From assembly GCA_003451715.1 (NCBI GenBank), contig DMJN01000132.1, forward strand, positions 1 to 8,095: DNA of 8,095 nt, in the 5' to 3' direction. A program made the position numbers and the translations under genes. This document shows positions 1 to 6,083 of the stretch, in pieces (the first letter of the stretch is position 1; each line of letters opens with the position of its first letter). The notes under the pieces are model-generated. The model was not told the DNA's origin. It was given only the letters and a program-made list of their open reading frames with translations, and searched no databases. This DNA is from Gammaproteobacteria bacterium (GTDB lineage Bacteria; Pseudomonadota; Gammaproteobacteria; Pseudomonadales; Pseudohongiellaceae).

Positions 1-126
1 CCCGCCATAGCGATCCAGCACATTGCCGGAGGCGCTATTATCCTGCGTGTAGGCATTGACGCTCAGTGCAAGCAGGGGTGCGACACTCACGTAGGCCAAT
101 GCCTTCATGAATTTTTCTGGCTTCAT
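1..126 (-). CDS. Secreted protein of unknown function (N-terminal 42 residues only)
   Basis: The gene starts at an ATG whose complement is at 124-126 and runs off the left edge in frame, so only the first 42 residues are visible. A good ribosome binding site (AGGAGT on the minus strand, 131-136) sits 4-5 bases before the ATG. The product starts with a classic Sec signal peptide: Lys-rich MKPEKFMK, a hydrophobic core around residues 9-22, and a likely cleavage site after SVNA (residue 25). The mature part begins YTQDNSASGNVLDRYGG and is polar. The protein is therefore exported to the periplasm or beyond. I do not recognise the family from this stub. The gene lies 102 bp downstream of the SelD fusion on the same strand and has a promoter-like sequence of its own, so it need not share that gene's function. 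Confidence 0.75.
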   Translation of the reverse strand, partial: MKPEKFMKALAYVSVAPLLALSVNAYTQDNSASGNVLDRYGG

Positions 127-151
127 GGGGACTCCTGGAACATGCTTGCGA

Positions 152-180
152 ACTATACCTTAGCGGGCTGGTGAGCTCCA
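152..180 (-). promoter_or_regulatory. Putative sigma-70-type promoter for the secreted protein gene
   Basis: On the minus strand a -10-like TATAGT (152-157, five of six consensus bases) lies 17 bases from a weak -35-like TGGAGC (175-180, three of six). Transcription would begin near 146, giving a leader of about 20 bases that contains the AGGAGT ribosome binding site. The -35 lies inside an inverted repeat at 166-183. This is pattern matching by eye with a weak -35. Confidence 0.3.
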
Positions 181-183
181 GCC
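166..183. repeat. Perfect 6-bp inverted repeat, operator or hairpin
   Basis: GGCTGG (166-171) and CCAGCC (178-183) are perfect inverted copies separated by 6 bases. In RNA they would make a GC-rich hairpin. On the minus strand, the direction of transcription here, no U-run follows, so it does not fit a standard intrinsic terminator for the SelD fusion gene. It overlaps the proposed -35 of the next gene, which fits an operator at least as well. Confidence 0.35.
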
Positions 184-228
184 TCGCCGTTTTGCCGAGG
201 ATAATTCTTGTTAAATCAATAAGATAGA

Positions 229-2496
229 TTAGGATAGCAAGATGGCGGGTCGCTCGGCACCCGAGCTGACGATTCTGCCTATGGCTGTTGCGTGGCTGTA
301 CCCGCACTGCCGCAGCTCCCGCAAACAGCTCTCGGCGGTAGTTTCGGGAATGCTGGCCAACAGGCCTCCAGCAGTTTGCGGGTCGAACAACAATTCGAAA
401 TGGGGATTGCTTGCAAATTCCGATTTGCTGTCGATGAAATCCTCAACCAGTTTGTTGTCCTGGTGCAGTGAGCTGAAGATTTCCTGCCCCAGGCAATCAA
501 TGGCGCCAGCTAGTGCTGGAATATCTTCCAGGCTGATCTGGGCTTCGACATTGTCCGTGTTCAGCATTTCGAGAAGGTGCCCAGCCAGGCCGAATCCGGT
601 GACGTCGGTACAGGCGGTTGCACCGTGTTTAACCAGACAGGCCGCAGCGTCTTTACTGGATTGGGCCATCTGTGTCAGTGCTGCATCCATATTCCGGTGT
701 GATGCCTTGTAGCGCATGTCGGCTGCCAACAGCGTTCCGCTACCCAGTGGTTTGGTCAGAATCAGGATGTCTCCTTGCTGCATACCGCTCTTGCCGAGTA
801 GCTTACCCTCATCGGCAAAGCCGTTGACGCAGAGTCCGAAATGCAATTCGCTGCTCTCGGCCGAATGGCCGCCGATTAATGTACAGCCATTTTCCTGCAG
901 GACCTCACTGCACCCTAGCATGAGTTCCTTGAGTTGCGAGCGGGTGTACTTCTTCGATGCAAAGGGCAGACCAACCACAGCCAGCGCAGAATGCGGCCTT
1001 GATCCCATCGCATAGATATCACTCAGGCAGTGATTAGTGGCGATTTTTGCAAACAGCCAGGGGTCATTAATAAACGCCTTTAACTGATCGATGCTCTGTA
1101 ACAATACCCGGCCGTCTTCCAGAGCGATCATCGACGCATCCTCTACAGCGGAGTGAGTGGATAGGATGTCAGCGGTATCTATGTCGGGTAATTGTTGCAG
1201 TACCTCCTGCAATACGTTTCCCGCCACTTTGGCGCCACAGCCGGCACAGCGCATGGCGTGGGCCTTCAGCTTTTGCTCGGTTGCCTTGTCCACCAGTCCT
1301 TCCGTCAGCTCCATTGGTATTTTCATGGCGGGCAAGTCGGCAAACTTACGCAGAAAATTTCTATCGATACGATGCTTCAGCCGCCAGACCCAGCCACCCT
1401 GGTAGAATAAAGTATTGCGCGAAGCAATCGCCTTGTTGTTGCCCATACTCATCAACGCCAGTGCATAGCGCTGTGGGCGGTAGGTCTTCAGGCGACGTCC
1501 CGTGGCAAAGCGCAACAGGTTTTCCGCCAGCGGTTTGCCCTGCCTGACAGCATACACGCCGGTTTTGGGTCTGGGCTGGTCCTTTATGGTTGCTGCGTCA
1601 CCGGCGGCGAACACGAAGTCATGGGATGTGGACTGGAGATGACCATTAACCTCGATGAAACCATCCTGGCTGGCATTCAATCCGCACTCAAATGGCCATT
1701 GTGGGATACTTGCCCCAGTTGCATAGATAATGGAATCTGCCGCGATAGTGCTGCCATTTTCACACTGAAGTTCTCCGGAATTAAACTTTGTTACCTTGCT
1801 CTGCAGCAATACTTCAACGCCACGACGTTGTAATTCTGCGCGCACAAAATTGCGGACTGACTGGTTATGCTGCTTTAACAGTTCCTCATCGGCGCTGATA
1901 ATTTTGATGTTTAAATTCGACTCTTCAGTCAGCTTGATTCCGAGTTCTTTGAAAATTCTGACCTGCGCAGAAAAAGCCAGTTCTACACTGGCCGGACCGC
2001 CACCAACGATGGCCAGGGTGTAGTCGCGTTCTAAATCTCGAATTGTGGATACGGCGGCTTCGAATATCAATTGCCAGCGCCGCAGGAATTGGTCGATGGG
2101 TTTAACGCCGACGGCATGCTCCATTGCGCCAGGAATCAGGTGGGCGTCCGGCTTAGAGCCGATGTTCAATGACAATATATCGAACTCCATTGCCGGCCGC
2201 GATTGCAAAACAATCTGCTTGTTCACCAGGTCGATGCTGGAGACTTCATCTTGAATGAGGCGCACTCCTGCAAACTGTGCCAGGGGTCTTAGATCGATAT
2301 GAATATCATCGATCTCATAGATGCCGGAAATCAGGCCGGGTAGCGACCCTGAGTAGGGGGTGTTGATATCCCGGCTGATCAGGGTAACAGCCAGCCCCGG
2401 CACAGGTCGCATGCCCAGCCGTTTCAGAACTGCCAGATGGCTATGGCCGCCACCGAGCAGTACTAGGTATTTCACTATAGGGGTGTTGGCTATCAT
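229..2496 (-). CDS. selD: Fused FAD/NAD oxidoreductase (NDH-2-like) and selenide, water dikinase SelD
   Basis: This 755-residue protein has two parts. Residues 1 to about 400 form an FAD-dependent pyridine-nucleotide oxidoreductase: an FAD-binding loop LLGGGHSH (13-20), an NAD(P)-binding loop IVGGGPAS (163-170) and the second FAD motif FAAGDAA (296-302). This part has no CxxC redox pair, so it resembles NDH-2 or sulfide:quinone reductases rather than disulfide reductases. Residues from about 412 form a full SelD, which makes selenophosphate from selenide and ATP for selenocysteine or 2-selenouridine in tRNA. It carries the active-site motif CAGCGAK (417-423), with Cys420 and Lys423 matching E. 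coli Cys17 and Lys20. Asp453, Asp470, Asp493 and Asp631 match its metal/ATP aspartates, and TDVTGFGLAGHL and FDPQTAGGLL are present. Alanine replaces the second Cys (E. coli Cys19). Such fusions are known in bacteria. The oxidoreductase's role is unproven; supplying reduced selenium is the usual guess. No selA, selB, selC or selU lies in view. The start has only a weak ribosome binding site. Confidence 0.95.
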   Translation of the reverse strand: MIANTPIVKYLVLLGGGHSHLAVLKRLGMRPVPGLAVTLISRDINTPYSGSLPGLISGIYEIDDIHIDLRPLAQFAGVRLIQDEVSSIDLVNKQIVLQSRPAMEFDILSLNIGSKPDAHLIPGAMEHAVGVKPIDQFLRRWQLIFEAAVSTIRDLERDYTLAIVGGGPASVELAFSAQVRIFKELGIKLTEESNLNIKIISADEELLKQHNQSVRNFVRAELQRRGVEVLLQSKVTKFNSGELQCENGSTIAADSIIYATGASIPQWPFECGLNASQDGFIEVNGHLQSTSHDFVFAAGDAATIKDQPRPKTGVYAVRQGKPLAENLLRFATGRRLKTYRPQRYALALMSMGNNKAIASRNTLFYQGGWVWRLKHRIDRNFLRKFADLPAMKIPMELTEGLVDKATEQKLKAHAMRCAGCGAKVAGNVLQEVLQQLPDIDTADILSTHSAVEDASMIALEDGRVLLQSIDQLKAFINDPWLFAKIATNHCLSDIYAMGSRPHSALAVVGLPFASKKYTRSQLKELMLGCSEVLQENGCTLIGGHSAESSELHFGLCVNGFADEGKLLGKSGMQQGDILILTKPLGSGTLLAADMRYKASHRNMDAALTQMAQSSKDAAACLVKHGATACTDVTGFGLAGHLLEMLNTDNVEAQISLEDIPALAGAIDCLGQEIFSSLHQDNKLVEDFIDSKSEFASNPHFELLFDPQTAGGLLASIPETTAESCLRELRQCGYSHATAIGRIVSSGAERPAILLS

Positions 2497-2550
2497 AGAC
2501 TCATATTGCTTCGTGCTGGCGTTGGCAGGCTGAAGTGTACAAAGGGGGTG

Positions 2551-2578
2551 ATTTTAATCTTTTTTGAGGCAGGTACAA
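2551..2578 (-). promoter_or_regulatory. Putative promoter for the oxidoreductase-SelD gene
   Basis: On the minus strand a -10-like TAAAAT (2551-2556, five of six consensus bases) is 16 bases from a -35-like TTGTAC (2573-2578, three of six), with an A-run in the spacer. Transcription would begin near 2544, leaving a leader of about 48 bases before the ATG at 2496. The 142-bp gap after the receptor gene otherwise holds nothing I recognise, and there is no convincing terminator in it. Assigned by eye. Confidence 0.35.
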
Positions 2579-2638
2579 CCGGCTACGCCATGAGGATTGA
2601 TAGCGCTTAGCCTAGGGAAGTGTTGGTGAGACGGTTGC

Positions 2639-4684
2639 TTAGAAGTTGTAGCGTAGTAACAGCCGAATCGTGCGTGGATTCGAGGGATGAAAATGGATGT
2701 CCTCCACCCCTGCCAGCTCACCGGGCAGTCGTGACTCGAACCAGTAGGCAATGTCATCGTCTCGCTCGTCGAGAAGGTTCAGTACGTCCAGTCCCAACTC
2801 CCAGCTTTCCTGTGCGTAGGAGACACCGAAGTGTAGCAGGGTCGAGCCGTCCTTCTTGACGGATTCATCTTCTGAAAGAGCCGCATCACTGAAGTGACGC
2901 ACTCTCAGGCTGGAAGTCCAGCCGTTGTCGAGACCCACATAGGTCAATCCCGCACCAACAACCTTGTCGTGGGCATCCGGGATCGAGTTCATGCCCGAGG
3001 GCAGGCTGCGAAAATAGCCATCTGAATAGGCCGCACTCAGATCGAACACCAGCCGGGGGCTGATTTCCCAGAAGGAATTGAGTTCCACACCATCGCGTTT
3101 TGTCGGATCACCAGGCTCTGTTGTCCCGGCATCACCAACAAATACCAGCTCAGAATCCGTGCGTAATTCGAAGGCCGCGATGGAAATATTGAATCCTTGT
3201 AAATTGTCGTAGCGAAAGCCCACTTCACTACCTTTGCCCTCCACCAGCACATCCAGAGAGTCAGTGGCATCACCAGTGGCCGGGTCGATGGTATTAACCG
3301 CCGCTCGCACGTCATTGGAATGAAAGCCATGACCATAGTTAGCATAGAACTCCAGGTTTTCATTCAGGCGATAGGCCAGGCCGATATTAGGTTGCCACAG
3401 AGAATCGCTATCACTACCGGAGTTGGCGCTTCGCAAGGCATCGACTTCGAAATCGTAGTAGTCCACGCGAACTCCCAGCGTTGCCCTGAGCCTCTCCGTC
3501 ACCGCGAACTGCAACTCGCCAAACAGTCCAATGCTGAGTTCTTCCGCCTGATCTTCTCTGAGACTGCTGATGCGGCGTCGGCCCACGGTGTTGAATAGAT
3601 TCAGTTCGTTCACATCGTCATAACGAACGTCGGTACCCAGGGTGCGCGTTACCGGCATACCAAAGATTGCTGTGTCTATTACATTGCGTAGCGAACCACC
3701 GAACAAGCGACGTTGATCTTCCTGCTCGAATTCATCCCCGTTTACGGGGTCGTTTAACACATAGGTGGGATTGTTAATCAGGCTCATGTAATAGGAGCTG
3801 GCGTACAGGTTAAGATCCCAATCTGCCAACTCGAAGTTTCCTGACAGAGAATAACGATAGGAATTCCCGCCGAGATCTGGATCGATGAAGCCGAAGCGAT
3901 CGATCAGCCCACTGTCTATGGCTCGTTGGGGCACCTGGTTGGTTGAGATCCATTCCGAATCGTAGGCGCTAAAGGTAATGCGACTGGGGATGTTAGCTAT
4001 ATAACCGGTGTACTTGAGCAGGCCATTGTACTTGCGAACGTCCTGTTCGAGATTGAAATGGCCGTCGGTCTGCTGATGTTCCAGCGCCCATAACAGAGTG
4101 CCGTCGCCGATGTCTATTGAGTTGGCCGTTACCAGGCGAATTTCGTCTTCCGAGCCGAAAGTCACCTCGGTGAAGTTTTCTTGCAGTGCATCGTAGGTCT
4201 TCATGGAGCTGGAACCCGCCAGGGAAAAATCTCCCGTATCGGCGAAGTAGGGTCCCTTCTGGTAATCCACCCGCTCGACGATTTCGGGAATGATGAAATT
4301 CAAATCCATATAACCCTGAGCATGGCCATGGGTGCGCAAATTCACCGGCATGCCATCAAAGAAAGTCGAAAAATCTGAGCCGTGATCCAGGTTGAATCCG
4401 CGCAGGAAGTACTGATTGGCCTTACCCGGGCCGCTGTGTTGGGTAGCGACCATGCCGGGAACTACCTCAACCAGTTCCGCCACGCGTGCAATAGGCCGGG
4501 TGGAGAAATCGTCGTATCCCACCACACCCTGGGAGGCTGAATCTGCAGTCCCCAGCCGCTGCAGGGAGCGTCCCCAGATGACGACTTCCTCAATCTCTGT
4601 ATCCTGTTGGGCGGATACTGTGTGGCTCCACGCCAGCAGGGTGATTGGGACAAGTGCGGCAAGGGCGCGACGTCGGTAATACAT
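2639..4684 (-). CDS. TonB-dependent outer-membrane receptor, substrate unknown
   Basis: This 681-residue protein is a TonB-dependent transporter, which moves a scarce ligand across the outer membrane using energy passed on by TonB-ExbB-ExbD. A signal peptide ends at VSA-QQ (cleavage after residue 25). A TonB-box-like EEVVIWG follows at 32-38. The plug domain spans roughly 50-170 and includes RPIARVAELVEVVPGMV (63-79) and a canonical RGFNLDHGSDFSTFFDGMPV block (95-114). The rest is beta-barrel, ending in the aromatic terminus RYNF needed for outer-membrane assembly. There is no N-terminal signalling (STN) domain, so it does not control an anti-sigma factor itself. The plug carries a histidine-containing stretch THGHAQGY (118-125), which I recall as conserved in a subgroup of these receptors whose ligand I cannot name. 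The start is well supported: GAGGAG lies 5 bases upstream (4690-4695). The MFS transporter 119 bp upstream on the same strand could carry the same compound over the inner membrane. Confidence 0.93.
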   Translation of the reverse strand: MYYRRRALAALVPITLLAWSHTVSAQQDTEIEEVVIWGRSLQRLGTADSASQGVVGYDDFSTRPIARVAELVEVVPGMVATQHSGPGKANQYFLRGFNLDHGSDFSTFFDGMPVNLRTHGHAQGYMDLNFIIPEIVERVDYQKGPYFADTGDFSLAGSSSMKTYDALQENFTEVTFGSEDEIRLVTANSIDIGDGTLLWALEHQQTDGHFNLEQDVRKYNGLLKYTGYIANIPSRITFSAYDSEWISTNQVPQRAIDSGLIDRFGFIDPDLGGNSYRYSLSGNFELADWDLNLYASSYYMSLINNPTYVLNDPVNGDEFEQEDQRRLFGGSLRNVIDTAIFGMPVTRTLGTDVRYDDVNELNLFNTVGRRRISSLREDQAEELSIGLFGELQFAVTERLRATLGVRVDYYDFEVDALRSANSGSDSDSLWQPNIGLAYRLNENLEFYANYGHGFHSNDVRAAVNTIDPATGDATDSLDVLVEGKGSEVGFRYDNLQGFNISIAAFELRTDSELVFVGDAGTTEPGDPTKRDGVELNSFWEISPRLVFDLSAAYSDGYFRSLPSGMNSIPDAHDKVVGAGLTYVGLDNGWTSSLRVRHFSDAALSEDESVKKDGSTLLHFGVSYAQESWELGLDVLNLLDERDDDIAYWFESRLPGELAGVEDIHFHPSNPRTIRLLLRYNF

Positions 4685-4708
4685 CCATACTCCTCAAGAC
4701 AGAAAATA

Positions 4709-4721
4709 CTGGCAAGGCCAG
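4709..4721 (-). other. Small hairpin in the leader of the receptor gene
   Basis: CTGGC (4709-4713) and GCCAG (4717-4721) are perfect inverted copies around a 3-base loop. On the minus strand the hairpin is followed directly by TATTTT and lies about 25 bases before the receptor start. It could be a weak terminator for the MFS transporter, a leader structure affecting receptor expression, or chance. The 5-bp stem and broken T-run make a strong terminator unlikely. Confidence 0.25.
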
Positions 4722-4741
4722 AAAGCACGATGGTCAGGGAA

Positions 4742-4769
4742 GATATAGTCGCGGCGAGGCAGGAAACAA
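4742..4769 (-). promoter_or_regulatory. Putative promoter for the TonB-dependent receptor gene
   Basis: On the minus strand a -10-like TATATC (4742-4747, four of six consensus bases) is 16 bases from a weak TTGTTT (4764-4769, three of six). Transcription would start near 4735, about 50 bases before the ATG. The poor -35 and a direct repeat just upstream (4779-4795) would suit a promoter that depends on an activator. Assigned by eye. Confidence 0.25.
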
Positions 4770-4778
4770 GGGCAAAAA

Positions 4779-4795
4779 CGTTAAGTAACCGTTAA
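4779..4795. repeat. Two direct CGTTAA repeats one helical turn apart
   Basis: CGTTAA occurs at 4779-4784 and again at 4790-4795, an 11-bp period that puts both copies on the same face of the helix. They lie just upstream of the proposed receptor promoter, centred near -52 from its predicted start, a usual place for an activator. They also lie within 25 bases of the end of the MFS gene. No regulator gene is in view to pair with them. Confidence 0.35.
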
Positions 4796-4803
4796 TTACA
4801 GGG

Positions 4804-5997
4804 CTAATCTACTACCTGCGGTGCCTGCTGGGTGCTCAGGCGAGTCTCACATCCCTGTTTGGGGTATTCCGGGATTAGCTGGGATAACACCAGCGAGCAG
4901 AAGGCAATGGCAGCACCGATGAGGAAAACGGCGCCGTAATCTATCACCCATAACAATCCAAGCAACGCCGGCAATACCACGGCGGCGATATGATTGATGG
5001 TGAAGCTAATGGAAGAGGTGGCAGCGATATCCGCTGGATCGGCTATTTTCTGGAAGTAGGTCTTGATAGCGATGGCCATGGCAAAGAACAGGTGATCCAG
5101 CAAGTACAGGGCAATCGCTACGCCGATTGTATCGACGAAGGCGTAACTGACGAAAATAATAATCAATCCGACATATTCCAGGGTTAAGGCTCTTCGCTCG
5201 CCGATGTAACTGATCAGGCTGCCGATCTTGGGCGCCAGCCAGAAAGTCAGGGCGGCATTCACCAGTGTCAGCAACACCACGTTTTCCACCGGGAAACCGA
5301 ATTTTTCCACCAACAGGAATCCGGCGAATACCACGAAGATCTGTCGGCGTGCACCTGCAAAGAATGTCAGAAGATAATAGAGCCAGTATTGCTTACGCAG
5401 AAACAGATCCTTTCTTTGTACCACCCGATCTTCGAAATATGGGATGACAGACCAGCAGAATAAGCCGATTAGCACGGCGGTTCCCCCGGCCAGAGCATAG
5501 ATCAGCAAGTAATCGGCTGCGAAGAACATCAGATAGACGTAGATTACTCCCAGCACGCCAAGATTACAGAATGCCCGAACGCTGAGAAGTTTTCCTAGAA
5601 TTTTGGGTGCTTCCTCCTTACTCAACCACTGTAGGCTCAAGGAATTGTGCAAGGTCTCGAGGTAATGAAAGCCTATGGACATGATAACGGTGGTGAAGTA
5701 GAGCCACAGGGCCGATGGGTAAAATGCCGTAATAGCAGTTCCTACTCCCAGCGTAATCAGGGCCAGTATCGCAAAAGTCTGCTGCCGAATTAGAATCATT
5801 ACCAGGATTGCAGTAAAGGCGAGAAAGCCGGGAATCTCGCGCAGGCTCTGTAGAATACCAATTTCTTCGCCGGTAAATGATGCCTGCTCTACTGCAAAAT
5901 TATTCAGCATAACCTGCCATGTGGCGAACGCTATGGTGTTGCCGATGGCAAGCAGGTACAGAAGGGTTTTACGGTTTTTCAGCGGTGTCGTATTCAT
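4804..5997 (-). CDS. MFS-type inner-membrane transporter, substrate unknown
   Basis: This 397-residue protein has about twelve hydrophobic segments, near residues 11-31, 54-71, 74-92, 96-115, 139-158, 162-186, 205-229, 238-258, 270-289, 292-312, 328-349 and 353-376. A charged central loop (187-204) splits it into two six-helix halves. Length and layout are typical of the major facilitator superfamily, whose members move small solutes across the inner membrane with a proton or other gradient. The C-terminal tail (377-397) is short and polar. I see no motif that fixes the substrate or the direction of transport. It lies upstream of the TonB-dependent receptor on the same strand, an arrangement often seen when the two membranes handle one nutrient or siderophore, but the 119-bp gap allows separate transcription. 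The start ATG has only a weak purine stretch (AGAGACGAA) before it. It diverges from the patatin-like gene across an 86-bp gap. Confidence 0.88.
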   Translation of the reverse strand: MNTTPLKNRKTLLYLLAIGNTIAFATWQVMLNNFAVEQASFTGEEIGILQSLREIPGFLAFTAILVMILIRQQTFAILALITLGVGTAITAFYPSALWLYFTTVIMSIGFHYLETLHNSLSLQWLSKEEAPKILGKLLSVRAFCNLGVLGVIYVYLMFFAADYLLIYALAGGTAVLIGLFCWSVIPYFEDRVVQRKDLFLRKQYWLYYLLTFFAGARRQIFVVFAGFLLVEKFGFPVENVVLLTLVNAALTFWLAPKIGSLISYIGERRALTLEYVGLIIIFVSYAFVDTIGVAIALYLLDHLFFAMAIAIKTYFQKIADPADIAATSSISFTINHIAAVVLPALLGLLWVIDYGAVFLIGAAIAFCSLVLSQLIPEYPKQGCETRLSTQQAPQVVD

Positions 5998-6021
5998 TTC
6001 GTCTCTGAAGGAACAGAATTG

Positions 6022-6048
6022 CTACAGGATCCGGCCGGGCGCCTGTAG
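6022..6048. promoter_or_regulatory. Inverted repeat in the divergent gap, candidate operator
   Basis: CTACAGG (6022-6028) and CCTGTAG (6042-6048) are perfect 7-bp inverted copies with a 13-base GC-rich spacer. The centre-to-centre distance of 20 bp is about two helical turns, as expected for a dimeric regulator. The site sits near the middle of the only divergent intergenic region in the window (5998-6083), between the MFS and patatin-like genes. It could control either or both. No regulator gene is in view. Confidence 0.4.
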
Positions 6049-6083
6049 ATTGCTGGCGGCGCCGATTGTATCATTCTCCACCT

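Noticed and set aside
182..200. CCTCG ... CGAGG as a terminator of the SelD fusion gene
   Set aside because: The stem is only 5 bp with a 9-base loop and there is no U-run on the transcribed strand.
242..2254. Several plus-strand open frames opposite the SelD fusion gene
   Set aside because: They lie opposite a well-recognised gene, overlap one another, and have low-complexity Ser/Pro/Arg-rich products typical of antisense shadows.
229..2496. Selenocysteine in SelD or in a neighbouring gene through an in-frame TGA
   Set aside because: The SelD active site has an ordinary Cys codon. The one TGA stop of a complete gene in the window (acetyltransferase) is at the natural family end and is followed soon by another stop in frame.
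2551..2566. T-rich run as an intrinsic terminator
   Set aside because: The Ts are on the plus strand, where no gene ends nearby, and no stable hairpin precedes them. On the minus strand they read as A-runs.
2576..2637. CAACCG ... CGGTTG inverted pair after the receptor gene
   Set aside because: Six-base arms 50 bases apart are expected by chance, and no T-run follows.
6066..6083. TTG at 6066 as the start of the patatin-like protein
   Set aside because: It adds only six residues unlike the rest of the protein, has no ribosome binding site, and lies over a -10-like sequence. The ATG at 6084 is simpler.
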